A stretch of DNA of 64,000 nt, taken from positions 186,001 to 250,000 of the forward strand of contig JADJVN010000006.1 of NCBI GenBank assembly GCA_016710585.1, given 5' to 3'. Shown here piece by piece: positions 27,701 to 37,357 of the stretch (within the stretch, counting starts at the first letter, position 1; each line of letters starts with the position of its first letter). Both the position numbers and the translations under genes were made by a program. The stretch is from Saprospiraceae bacterium (GTDB lineage Bacteria; Bacteroidota; Bacteroidia; Chitinophagales; Saprospiraceae). The notes under the pieces were generated by a model, which made no database searches, had not been told where the DNA came from, and saw only the letters and a list, made by a program, of their open reading frames with translations.

Positions 27701-27708
27701 CAAAAATA
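27701..27708 (-). promoter_or_regulatory. -7 element (TATTTTTG) for the coiled-coil/M43/DUF6438 operon
   Basis: Exact TAnnTTTG match 17 nt upstream of the ATG at 27683. Confidence 0.5.
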
Positions 27709-27800
27709 ACGTAAAAAACTCAAAATACTATATTAAAAATCAAGGAATTGCGCTTAGAACAAAAATACAGCTTTTATGGTTAGTATGGGGTTTTAAAAAT

Positions 27801-28997
27801 ATGAAGAAAATAATCCTTCAAGCTGAAGAATTTGAGCTTACTGTTTGTTATAAGATAGAAGAAATAGCTGAAAATTGGTCAAAAATAGCTAATCCGCAAA
27901 GTTTTCTAGATGTAAGTTATTTACTTGCACTAGAGAAGGCACCACCTGTAGATATGAAATTTCTATATGTGATGATCTCTTCACATGGTAAATTTATAGG
28001 GAAACTCTATTTTCAAATTTTGCCATTCGAGGCCGATAAGAGTTTGAAAATTGAAGTTCCTAGCATCTGTGAAAACTTTTTTGAATCGCTATCAAACTAT
28101 ACAAAAAAATACCTTGCTAGTAAGATCAAATTGACTTCTCTGATATTGGGTAATATGTTGCTTACTGGTCAACACGGATTTGAATTCACTGATGAATTTT
28201 CAATTAAAGACCAACATATCATCATTTCAAAAGCACTTAAATCCCTTTTCAAACATCCAAAAATAATTTATAATTCTACCATCTGTTTAATCAAAGATTT
28301 CTCTGAAACGAGGAGAATTTCATTAGATAATATTAAATCTAATATGGAGTTCTATGAATTTCAAATCCAACCAGGTATGAGATTTCATCCGCGTCCAGCC
28401 TGGAATGATTTCCAAGATTACCTAAATGCCCTAAATAGCAAGAGTCGATTAAGGATCAAAAAAGCAATTGACAGTTTAAAAGATCTCTCATTCCAAGAAT
28501 TAAGTCTTGAAGAAATAGAAAATTCCAATGCTGAAATCTACCAATTATATAAAGCTGTAGCCGAAAATGTTGGCTTTAATGTCATCAACATAAATCCAAA
28601 TTATTTTAGCTCTTTAAAGCAAAATCTTGGTTCGAAATTCAAACTTTTTGCACTTAAGCAAGAAGGTAAGATCATAGCATTTTTTAGTTTTGTCATTCAT
28701 CATGAGCAAATGTTAGCGCACTTTTTAGGCTTTGAAAAGAAAGGAAATCAAAAAGAAAAAATCTATACAAACATATTAATTAATCACATTGAACAAGGGA
28801 TTAAGAATCATGTAAATACCATTGATTTTGGCCGCACAGCATTGGAGATAAAAAGTTCCGTAGGGGCAGAAGAAGAAAAGCTCTACTGTTACATTACTCA
28901 TAGATCAAAATTATACAATAAATTCCTCAACAAATTACTTGACTTTCTCAAACCTGAGGAGCCTTGGACCAAAAGAAACCCCTTTAAGGAAAATTAA
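27801..28997 (+). CDS. GNAT/FemAB-like acyltransferase family protein
   Basis: 398 aa, cytoplasmic. The C-terminal half has the look of the Bacteroidota GNAT_acetyltransferase/FemAB-like group: 'LALNSKSRLRIKKA'-like helix, 'LFALKQEGKIIAFFSFVIHHEQMLAHFLGF' beta strands, and 'TIDFGRTALEIKSSVGAEEEKLYCYI', a pattern of the substrate-binding end of this fold. Members transfer acyl or aminoacyl groups, but the substrate here is unknown. It stands alone between the divergent coiled-coil operon and the histidine-phosphatase-like gene. Start ATG at 27801; no SD is visible. Confidence 0.65.
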   Translation: MKKIILQAEEFELTVCYKIEEIAENWSKIANPQSFLDVSYLLALEKAPPVDMKFLYVMISSHGKFIGKLYFQILPFEADKSLKIEVPSICENFFESLSNYTKKYLASKIKLTSLILGNMLLTGQHGFEFTDEFSIKDQHIIISKALKSLFKHPKIIYNSTICLIKDFSETRRISLDNIKSNMEFYEFQIQPGMRFHPRPAWNDFQDYLNALNSKSRLRIKKAIDSLKDLSFQELSLEEIENSNAEIYQLYKAVAENVGFNVININPNYFSSLKQNLGSKFKLFALKQEGKIIAFFSFVIHHEQMLAHFLGFEKKGNQKEKIYTNILINHIEQGIKNHVNTIDFGRTALEIKSSVGAEEEKLYCYITHRSKLYNKFLNKLLDFLKPEEPWTKRNPFKEN

Positions 28998-29058
28998 ACG
29001 TTCATGGTTAATCGTATGTTAAAATTTCATTCTAAACAAAACTGTAGTTGCTTTTTTC

Positions 29059-29066
29059 TATTTTTG
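29059..29066 (+). promoter_or_regulatory. -7 element (TATTTTTG) for the 29073/valS transcript
   Basis: Exact match only 6 nt before the ATG at 29073, predicting an almost leaderless mRNA that would also carry valS. Confidence 0.5.
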
Positions 29067-29072
29067 TAAATC

Positions 29073-29657
29073 ATGATTATATTTCGAATTCTCTTCTTTA
29101 GTTTGTGTTTCTCCCCTTTGTTTGGACAAACAAATAATACACAATATATTAGCAGAGTTACAAAATCCATGATGTATTTCACTTCTGGAGATTCAATTCC
29201 AATGAGTTATAGTGGGAAAGATACGGCACAATATTTTTTCTTTATCTTTGAAGCTGAAGAAGATACCATTGGACTGGATCCTGGATTGAGCACCAATGGG
29301 CGATGGAGAGCAATTCATCTTGCAAAAATATTTAAAGACTATTCTTTTAAAACAATATTCTCTACTCCATTCAGGAAAGGGATCCTTACATTACAACCTC
29401 TGACAGATCAAACAAAACAAAAATTAACTTACTATGATCAAGCAGACATTAAAGCCTTGCACAAAAAAATGGAAAATGCTTGGCCTGCTTCTTGTATAAT
29501 AATCATCCATAAAGAAACATTTCCTTTGATTTTAAAAAAATATTTAAAACAAGCCTTTACAGAAAATATTTCCACTGAACCCTCAGATAAAATATATGTG
29601 TTGAAACGCACAAAAAAACAATCACAACTTTTTTCCTACCGATATAAAATTAGATAA
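29073..29657 (+). CDS. Exported histidine-phosphatase-superfamily protein lacking catalytic residues
   Basis: 194 aa with a signal peptide (MIIFRILFFSLCFSPLFG). The fold signature is kept: 'LDPGLSTNGRWRAIHLAKIFKDYSFKTIFSTPFRKGILTLQPL' aligns with 'D.pLt..G..qA..l...l......i.sS...R..qT...'. The N-terminal RHG motif is replaced by 'IFEAEED', and no second His box is evident except 'IIIHKETFP'. It is probably a pseudo-phosphatase or binding protein. The gene ends 4 nt before valS, so the two are co-transcribed. The superfamily call is moderately sure; loss of activity is inferred from the missing RHG. Confidence 0.65.
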   Translation: MIIFRILFFSLCFSPLFGQTNNTQYISRVTKSMMYFTSGDSIPMSYSGKDTAQYFFFIFEAEEDTIGLDPGLSTNGRWRAIHLAKIFKDYSFKTIFSTPFRKGILTLQPLTDQTKQKLTYYDQADIKALHKKMENAWPASCIIIIHKETFPLILKKYLKQAFTENISTEPSDKIYVLKRTKKQSQLFSYRYKIR

Positions 29658-29661
29658 ATCT

Positions 29662-31572
29662 ATGTCTGAATTAGAATCACATTTTTCACCAAGTGAAATA
29701 GAAAATAAATGGTATGCTCATTGGTCAGATAAGGGCTACTTTAAATCAAGTCCCGATGATCGAGAAGCATTCTCCATCGTGATTCCACCGCCCAATATTA
29801 CTGGAATTCTACACATGGGTCACATGTTGAATAATACGATACAAGATGCCTTGATCAGAAGAGCGAGATCACAAGGAAAAAATGCTTGTTGGGTTCCTGG
29901 TACAGATCACGCGTCGATTGCTACTGAAGCAAAAGTAGTACAAATGCTTCGCGAAAAAGGTATCAAAAAATCTGATATCACCAGAGAAGAATTTTTGAAA
30001 TATGCATTCGAATGGAAAGATAAATATGGAGGTATCATCCTACAACAACTTAAAAAACTAGGTGCTTCGGCAGATTGGGATCGTACGGCATTTACCATGG
30101 ATGAAGTGAGATCTGAAGCTGTGATTAAAGCCTTTGTTGATTTATACAATAGAGGAAAATTATACCGTGGAAAACGCATGGTAAATTGGGATCCAGAAGC
30201 AAAGACAGTGTTGTCCAATGAAGAAGTTTTGCACAGTGAAGAGAATGCAAATTTGTTTCACATACTTTATAAATTTGAAGGAAGTGAAGAAGGCATCATC
30301 ATCGCGACACAAAGACCAGAAACGATCATGGTCGATGCAGCCGTTGCTGTAAATCCCAATGATGAGCGATATAAACATCTGCATGGAAAAAAAGTAATTA
30401 TTCCATTGATCAACAAAGCAATTCCAATCATTGCTGATGATTATGTTGATCTAGAGTTTGGAACAGGAGCATTGAAAGTGACACCTGCCCATGATCAAAA
30501 TGATTATGAGATTGGGATTCGTCATGGTCTAGAAATACTAGATGTGCTGAATGATGATGGCACACTCAATGAGCATTCTATTTTATACAATGGAATGGAT
30601 AGATTCGAAGTGCGCAAAAAAATAAAAGCTGATCTTGAAGCTTCTGGGAATTTAATCAAAGTTGAATCTTACAGAACAAATATCGGAAGATCTGAACGAA
30701 CAAATGCAGTCGTCGAACCAAAGCTTAGTTTGCAGTGGTATGTCGATACCAAACAAATTGCAAAACCAGCTCTCGATGCAGTAGAAAATGGTGAGATCAG
30801 TTTCTATCCAGATCACATGAAGAATACGTATCGTCACTGGATGGAGAATATCCGCGATTGGTGTATTTCGCGACAGTTGTGGTGGGGACATCGCGTTCCT
30901 GCTTATTATTATAATGATGAAATATTCGTTGCAGAAACTATAGAAAAAGCACTAGAAATTGCAAAACAAAAAACTGGAAATCAAAATCTAACAAGCGCTG
31001 ATCTCAGACAAGATGAAGATGTATTGGATACATGGTTTTCATCATGGATGTGGCCTATATCCGTATTTGATGGAATGGATGGAAGTAAAGATTTTGATTA
31101 CTATTTTCCGACGAGTGTACTCGTCACAGGATGGGATATCATCTTCCTTTGGGTAGCGCGTATGGCTATGGCAAGTTATGAGTGGAAAGGTAAATTACCA
31201 TTTCATGATGTGTATTTCACAGGTATGGTTCGCGACAAACTGCGACGCAAGATGAGCAAATCATTGGGTAATTCACCAGATGCATTGAAGCTCATTGATG
31301 ATTACGGAGCAGATGGAGTTCGCTTTGGAATGTTGGCTTGTTCTCCTGCTGGAGGCGATCTTTTATTTGATGAAAAATTATGTGAACAAGGGCGAAATTT
31401 TACCAATAAACTTTGGAATGCGACAAGACTAATTAAAGGATGGCAGACAGACTCAACTATTGAAATCAATAGTGGCAATGCGATCGTGAACACATACATG
31501 AATGATCGCTATGCAGAAATATCTACAGAGATCGAGAGATTTACGCACAATATAAATTGTCTGAAGTATTGA
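29662..31572 (+). CDS. valS: Valine-tRNA ligase, N-terminal and catalytic part (frameshifted)
   Basis: A class I aminoacyl-tRNA synthetase that charges tRNA-Val. HMGH (residues 51-54) and KMSKS (530-534) are both present; between them lies the CP1 editing domain ('IIATQRPETIMVDAAVAVNPND', 'HDQNDYEIG'). The frame ends abruptly at residue 636, where the anticodon-binding domain should begin. It continues in the frame 31557-32291 after adding one base to the AAA at 31554-31556. Joined length is about 876 aa, normal for ValS. As the gene is essential and appears only here in the window, a sequencing or assembly indel is the simplest explanation. Confidence 0.95.
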   Translation: MSELESHFSPSEIENKWYAHWSDKGYFKSSPDDREAFSIVIPPPNITGILHMGHMLNNTIQDALIRRARSQGKNACWVPGTDHASIATEAKVVQMLREKGIKKSDITREEFLKYAFEWKDKYGGIILQQLKKLGASADWDRTAFTMDEVRSEAVIKAFVDLYNRGKLYRGKRMVNWDPEAKTVLSNEEVLHSEENANLFHILYKFEGSEEGIIIATQRPETIMVDAAVAVNPNDERYKHLHGKKVIIPLINKAIPIIADDYVDLEFGTGALKVTPAHDQNDYEIGIRHGLEILDVLNDDGTLNEHSILYNGMDRFEVRKKIKADLEASGNLIKVESYRTNIGRSERTNAVVEPKLSLQWYVDTKQIAKPALDAVENGEISFYPDHMKNTYRHWMENIRDWCISRQLWWGHRVPAYYYNDEIFVAETIEKALEIAKQKTGNQNLTSADLRQDEDVLDTWFSSWMWPISVFDGMDGSKDFDYYFPTSVLVTGWDIIFLWVARMAMASYEWKGKLPFHDVYFTGMVRDKLRRKMSKSLGNSPDALKLIDDYGADGVRFGMLACSPAGGDLLFDEKLCEQGRNFTNKLWNATRLIKGWQTDSTIEINSGNAIVNTYMNDRYAEISTEIERFTHNINCLKY

Positions 31573-32291
31573 AGTTGATATACAATTTTGCTTGGGATGA
31601 TTTTTGTTCATTTTATTTAGAAGCAATAAAGCCTCAACAAAATACTGCCATTGCATCTCAGCAAAAAGATGCATGTATTGCGATCTTCGAAAAAATCTGT
31701 ATCATACTACATCCGTTCATGCCATTCATCACTGAAGAAATATGGCATCAATTGAAAGAAAGAAAGGAAGGTGATGATTGTTTCAAAGCAGCATATCATG
31801 TAGAAAAACTTTCATCTCGAGAGGTCATCGAAGAAATTACAGAGTTGAGATCTGTACTGACATCTACAAAAGATTTGAGAAACAAATACGGAGTAAAAAA
31901 TGCAGTCGCCGTTCCACTTGCCATATTGCCAAATGAAGGAATATCTTTAATTAAAAATGAAGGATGCTTTCTCCTGCTTAAAAAATTGGGAAATTTTAGT
32001 GAAGTCAATTTCACTTCTACAGAAGTTGCAGATGCGCAATCCTTTTTAGGACTTCGAAACAAATATTATTTGACACTGCCGATATCAATCAATATTGAAG
32101 AAGAAAAATCAAAACTCAATAAAGAAATCGAAGCTGCAAAATCCTTTATCTCAATGACTGAAAAGAAATTGAGCAATGAGAAATTTGTAGCCAATGCATC
32201 TCCAGATGTAGTAGAAAAGGAGAGACAAAAATTAACTGATGGCAATGCTCGGCTTGCTGCATTGGAGGAGAGTTTAAAGACTTTGGGATAG
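31557..32291 (+). CDS. valS: Valine-tRNA ligase, anticodon-binding and C-terminal coiled-coil part (frameshifted)
   Basis: The continuation of valS opens with 'LSEVLKLIYNFAWDDFCSFYLEAIKP', the standard start of the ValS anticodon-binding domain, followed by 'HPFMPFITEEIWHQL'. The C-terminal arm is a helical hairpin ('INIEEEKSKLNKEIEAAKSFI...LAALEESLKTLG') typical of the ValS tRNA-binding coiled coil. It has no start codon of its own; the first codon listed is an internal TTG. It is part of the same gene as 29662-31572. Confidence 0.93.
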   Translation: MSEVLKLIYNFAWDDFCSFYLEAIKPQQNTAIASQQKDACIAIFEKICIILHPFMPFITEEIWHQLKERKEGDDCFKAAYHVEKLSSREVIEEITELRSVLTSTKDLRNKYGVKNAVAVPLAILPNEGISLIKNEGCFLLLKKLGNFSEVNFTSTEVADAQSFLGLRNKYYLTLPISINIEEEKSKLNKEIEAAKSFISMTEKKLSNEKFVANASPDVVEKERQKLTDGNARLAALEESLKTLG

Positions 32292-32356
32292 TAGAAAGTA
32301 TCAAACAGATCATATTCTAGAGAATAAAAATATATCATAAAATCGAAATAGGATTT

Positions 32357-32364
32357 TATCTTTG
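32357..32364 (+). promoter_or_regulatory. -7 element (TATCTTTG) for the DUF6055-type gene
   Basis: Exact match 19 nt upstream of the ATG at 32384. Confidence 0.5.
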
Positions 32365-32383
32365 AGTTTATAAAAACAATTCC

Positions 32384-33307
32384 ATGTATAGAGCTCAATT
32401 GAATTTTGTCCTCACGATATTTATTTTGTTCCTATTTCAGCAATTTGCATATTCACAAAAGACAGTTTATATACCAAGCTTCATGACGAGCTCAGGAATG
32501 GATCCAAAGGACCCAAAAAGTCAATGGAGTCTTAGCAGAAGTTTGGAAACGGAAAATTTAGTAATTTTTTGGGAAGCTGGCTTTGGTACAGACCCTAGCA
32601 AATCGCCAAGTCCCTATACTGTGAATCTCAAAAATTTAATTGACATATCTGAGAAGACCTTTTCTTTCTATTTGGATTCTTTGAAATTTGCAATCAGGGA
32701 TAGTTCTGTTTTGGATGATTATAAATTGATGATTTTTTTATTGCATAGCACTGACTGGGCTGCGTATGGCTCGGGACAAGATGATAAGGTTGGATCATTA
32801 TTTATCAACCCTGCAGCTGCGAATATCGATGAAGTGGTTGCACATGAAGTTGGACATTGCTTTCAATATATTACTGGTTGTGATACAAAGGGCGGATTTA
32901 GATATGGACTGGGAGACAATGGCAAAGGAGGCAATGGCTTCTGGGAACAATGTGCACAATGGATGGCATATAAAACCAAGCCAGATTTGTTTTTTACAAG
33001 CGGAAATTTTTCAGCTTATACACGCAATAATCATAAGCATATTTTTGACGAAGGGGCTAGATATGACAACTATTTTTTACCTGAGTATTGGACTTTCCAA
33101 GCGAGGATTTTTTTATGGGAAAACTATGGAGAGATGCTCGATTCCCTGAAGATCCAGTGGACGCCTATAAAAGAATCAACACATAAAGCCAAGCGCAATT
33201 TAATCTTGAAATGTATGACCATGCCGCTCGACTTACGACATGGGATTTGCCATCACTTAAAGTGCTTGGGGCAAATTATATTGACAAAAGAGAGCAGACA
33301 AAAATGA
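32384..33307 (+). pseudogene. DUF6055-type secreted metallopeptidase-like protein, N-terminal part (broken)
   Basis: A signal peptide (residues ~5-25, ending FAYSQ) is followed by a DUF6055-like domain with an HExxH site: 'EVVAHEVGHCFQYITG' and a downstream 'GFWEQCAQWMAY' glutamate helix. This suggests a zinc peptidase fold. Correct coding stops near 33130: after 'WENYG' the natural protein continues in another frame as 'DARFPEDPVDAYKRINT', reachable by removing two bases from GGAGAGATG (33128-33136). That frame then meets an in-frame TAA at 33184-33186. Two separate lesions make a genuine pseudogene more likely than a single read error. Confidence 0.72.
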
Positions 33308-34407
33308 AACTGATGCCTAATGGATTTTGGCAAATTGATTCTACCGTTTGTATTGAAAACTATGGTTACAATTCAATCAAACTAAACGTCCCTGCAGCTG
33401 GAACAAAGATGTCAGCCAAATTAAAAGGCATAGTAGGAGATCCTTCATTTCGAATAAAGAACAAAGCAATGGCTGGCTGGACTTTTGGATTTGTCGCATT
33501 ACTCAAAGATGGACAAAGAGTATATAGCAATTCAATGAATGCAAAATACATCAATGCAAATCCAGATATAACATTGGAATTTGTCTGTCCAAATAATTGT
33601 GTAAAATTATGGCTAGTCGTCACAGGTTCACCTCAATCCCACTGGCATCATGAATGGGATGATAACCCGTCAAATGATGAACAATGGCCCTATCAAATCA
33701 AATTTGAAAATACAGATCTATTGATGCCATCTTATGGCCCACTCAAGGATATTACTCTTAACTATGATCTTCAGATGAAACCGAAATCAACTTATGATCC
33801 TATACCTGTTTCATTGGATGTCGCCAAGATAGCAGAGGCCTTTGCCTCAACGAGTTCAGATGTATTCGCTACGCTCTCCAATTCTATAAAATACTATGCC
33901 ATCAATCCTGATGGAACTAAAAATGATCAATCCACAGCTAATGCACCAGGACATTGGTTTGACAAATTGGGGAAAGTGACGAATTGGGGAAACAACTCAT
34001 TTGTCTATTCCGAATTAAAATATCAAAATGCAATCGCGAACATCGGACAATATCCGAATCAATGTAAGCTTGGTGATTCGATTACAATCAGACAAGCACT
34101 CGTTTTTCAGCGAACACCGACAGAATCTGCACAAGTAACTTTAGTATTTAATATTCGCATCTCGGATGTAATACTGAATACAGATCAACATGTAAATTCA
34201 ATTATTTGTTATCCCAATCCAACCAAGGATATTTTATATTTGAATCGCGATTGTTCATGGATCCTCTATAACGAATTTGGCCAACAAATTCTAACTAACA
34301 ACAGCGATCGAGTTAATTTGTCTGAACTTTCTTCAGGAATATATTTTTTGAAATTATATAATGAGCTATCGCCTAAAGTAATCAAAGTTTTGAAAATTAG
34401 AGAATAA
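33211..34407 (+). pseudogene. C-terminal part of the broken DUF6055-type protein, with T9SS type A domain
   Basis: This frame resumes as 'SQAQFNLEMYDHAARLTTWDLPSLK' directly after the TAA at 33184, so the ATG at 33211 is an internal codon. It contains beta-sandwich sequence and a type A sorting domain ('IICYPNPTKDILYLNRD...LSSGIYFLKLY..LSPKVIKVLKI'). Without the upstream part it has no signal peptide. The full ancestral protein would be about 670 aa. Confidence 0.7.
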
Positions 34408-34435
34408 GTTTCTTTGTTATCAAAACCAAGCTAAA

Positions 34436-34689
34436 GCTTTTCGTAAATTGTCTGGATCACGGATTAAATGGATTATAGGATTTCACGGATCTTAGCTAAT
34501 ATGATGCAATAAAATAGTTAAATCATTACGTCGCTTACTTGACAAATAACCTAGCTAAAGCTTTTCGTTATAACCCACCTAAATCCTCTCTATAAATATG
34601 TCACTCCTACGGAGCTTTTATTCGTACATTTTCAGATTTGCGCATTATCACATTAACTAATTCTCTCATTAACTAATTATCACATTAAC
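34436..34689. repeat. Intergenic repeat block, copy A
   Basis: Two repeat modules are present. The first, around 34443-34495, carries 'AAATTGTCTGGATCACGG' and a following ATTAAATGGATT. The second, around 34570-34680, reads TAACCCACCTAAATCCTC, then CTCC-TAC-GGAG (a small palindrome) and repeated TTAACTAA. Both recur near 37.0-37.3 kb and, in variant form, near 39.3 and 41.4 kb. No gene is present. Confidence 0.65.
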
Positions 34690-36840
34690 TCAGTGTTGTA
34701 TCACTACTTTTCTTGACCAAGATTTATCATCTGATGTTAAGATGTAAAATCCATTTTCAATCTCTCCAGTTGGTATGCTCATTACTCCTTCAACAATAGG
34801 ATATTTTCCGGTCTCTTTGCCATTCAGATCAAATAGCAACACATGCTTTGAGCCTCCCTTGTGCTCTATATTTAACCACAACATATCTGACGCTGGGTTG
34901 GGATATAACAAAATTCTTGGTCGTTGCTCATCAAAGACTCCAGTTGTAAACCATGTGCTATCACAAGGATAGTTTTGAAAATTATAAGCAATAGTATCTG
35001 AATTAAAACAACGCAATTTAGTAATGCTGAGGGGACCACTAGCTAGAGTCTCAAAAATTAGTTTTACATTTTCTTCCCTGCTCCAATATTTTTATAAACT
35101 TGAACTAATCTATCTTCTTTTGGATCACCATTTTCCTAATTCGAATAAGTTGGGTTAAAATTGTATCTGTGCCAAGCACTGTATTATACACTGAATCAAC
35201 TGTTATTTCAGCTAATTTAATTTCTCTTTTAAATGGATCCATATACTCAATAGAATAATTTTTAAATGGCGCAGCAAAATCATAATACATCACATACTTC
35301 TTTATATCATTATCCCAAAAATACATCTTCTCATCTTCATAATACATTGAGTCACTATTAATGACATATATTTTTTTACCATTTGAATTAGCAGTATCCC
35401 TTATTTGAATTTTCACAAATTTAATATCAGAGTTTCCACCGCCGATATAATTTTCGGTCTCATATGTCCATGTCGTACCAATATTAAATGATGGAACTTT
35501 TTCTTTCTCCTTAGGTCGAATTCTGATGATGGTATCACATGGATATCCCTCTAAACAACCCAATGAATCAACTCTGAGTTGCCATACTTGGTTTGTTTGC
35601 ACTTTATAGGGATCTAACGCACTCATCTGCCAATTGCTATAAAATGCATTACCACAGGCTATGATATCTCCATTATCCAATTCCTCTGCCTTATTAAGAT
35701 CAGAATATCTGTATTGTCCATAGATGTCTATATCTAATAATTCTTGAGGCAATTTATAGATACGCAACCACTTTATTGATCCATTTGGAGACATGCGGCA
35801 TATAAAACCATTCCATGCTGTGCTCAAGTCTCCTCCTGGAACTTTACTATCTCTAGTATCTCTTACCCTTCCTGTCGTCAGGATATCTCCATTTTTACAT
35901 TCTTTTATTCGACTTGTCTTATAATATCTTCCATCAATCAATTGATTATTAGGAAATTCTACACTCCATTCTAGTTCCAATTTTTTATTCAGTTTATTTA
36001 CTGATCCAACAGTATAAGTATTTTGCTTTATTGGATGCTCACGGGTGCAAAAATAATAATCACCAGTTTTACTTACAAGCAAACTAACTTTGTTATTAGT
36101 GTCGTTATTTTTACATTGGAAAGAATCTAACACATTGCCTTCTGTATCAATTTTTATAATCTTAAACATGTGTTCAATATTAGATGCACCAGCAGGGGCG
36201 CCACTATTCATAATAAAAGCTAGGTTCCCATCATGGGTAGTTTGGAGCTCATGTGCATCTTTTGTATAATCACCATGAGTAAAAGATCTTGACCAGTTAA
36301 TTATCAAAGTATTGGTGTCAATACTCGATAGAATAATCCTAGGAATAGTGCTTCTTGAATATGAAAATTCATTAGATAAAGTATATAAATTATTATTACA
36401 AAAAAAACACCCTTACTTGTCTGGGTCAAATCAGTATTATTCGGTTTAATAATTTTAGAATTTAAAACTCGAAATTTTTCATTATATTTTCCCAAAAAAG
36501 AAAAATTATCTTTTATTTCCCAAGTCTTTGAACGATTAATAAAACTATTTCTTTTTAAGTAGATATATTAAAATTATTGGCCAGACTCTGTGTGTCTAAA
36601 TTAATTTCTTCAAATATTTCTCCACTTAGATTTGTGCGAACTATTTTGGTGCAAGACCGATCGCCGAATTCAAAAGGACAAAATCTATCACAAAACAAGT
36701 AATTATCTCCTTTATAATGAGTAAAATCATTTAGCCCACTTCCAATCACACTGGACTCTAAAGTATAAACTCTTTGAAAAAGTATTTTGGCTTAAAAGGT
36801 AGTTAAAACTAACTAAACTTATTAGTAAAATATGCTTCAT
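34690..36840 (-). pseudogene. Multiply frameshifted T9SS-exported protein (beta-propeller-like)
   Basis: An ATG at 36838-36840 opens a signal peptide (MKHILLISLVSFNYLLSQ), but the frame breaks within a few codons. Reading across frames gives a continuous protein: 'RVYTLESSVIGSGLND...' (to 36555), 'NSFINRSKTWEIKDN...' (~36540-36400), a break at a run of eight A/T (36400-36407), then the long open part 35105-36307 with WD/propeller-like strands. Two more shifts follow near 35100 and 35055. The last part, 34690-35016, has a type A sorting domain ('LLYPNPASDMLWLNIEHKGG'). At least five indels are needed to restore one frame. This is decay or a poor-quality stretch; it is unlikely to make a full product. 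Confidence 0.7.
35105..36307 (-). pseudogene. Central open part of the multiply frameshifted T9SS protein (400 codons)
   Basis: This is the only long frame of the 34690-36840 locus. It has repeated four-strand motifs such as 'LQTTHDGNLAFIMN', 'VSKTGDYYFCTRE' and 'ECKNGDILTTGRVRD', spaced as in delta-60/propeller-type repeats, then a beta-rich domain around 'TTWTYETENYIGGG'. It has no export signal itself. The first codon (ATG 36305-36307) is an in-frame Met within the larger protein: upstream sequence '...SIDTNTL' is open in the same frame, back to the A/T run. Confidence 0.6.
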
Positions 36841-37357
36841 ATTGTAGGTTTTGTAATTTTAAAAATAGATATTTCCTAGTAATATTAATCGAAACTTGGC
36901 TACAATTTACAAGTTATTTTTGAAATTGTATATTTTTTAAGATTTTTTATATTTGCAGAAAAAAAAATTAAAATACAATATTGCTCTGAACTAGCTATAA
37001 GATTGGGATTCACATTATGCAATAACCCAGTTAAATCATTTCATAAATTGTCTGAATCACGGATTAAATGGATTGTTGGATTTCGCGGATTAAAAATTAT
37101 GGGATGAATGCTCACATGACGAAAAACCCATTTAAAGCATTTCGTAATAACCCACCTAAATCCTCTCTATAAATATGTCACTCCTACGGAGCTTTTATTC
37201 GAACATTTTCAGATTTGCACATTATCACATTAGCTAATTCTCTCATTAACTAATTAAAAGAATCCGTGTCCATCCTTAAATCAGTACAATCCGCGATTCC
37301 GACAAATTATTTGCACATTAGCTAATTATCACATTAACTAATTAACTAATTAACTAA
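36841..37357. repeat. Intergenic repeat block, copy B, with inverted CACGGATT modules
   Basis: No gene. 37037-37090 carries the 'TTGTCTGAATCACGGATT' module in plus orientation, and 37260-37312 carries it inverted ('AATCCGCGATTCCGACAAA'), so the block could fold into an imperfect long stem. Between them (37147-37255) lies the TAACCCACCTAAATCCTC/CTCCTACGGAG module. The block ends in four tandem TTAACTAA units (~37333-37362). A TATATTTG promoter-like octamer at 36948-36955 (plus) has no gene after it. Confidence 0.65.

Noticed and set aside
29907..30384. Antisense reading frames across valS, guaB and other conserved genes
   Set aside because: These are shadows of strongly conserved coding frames and have no promoters or families of their own.
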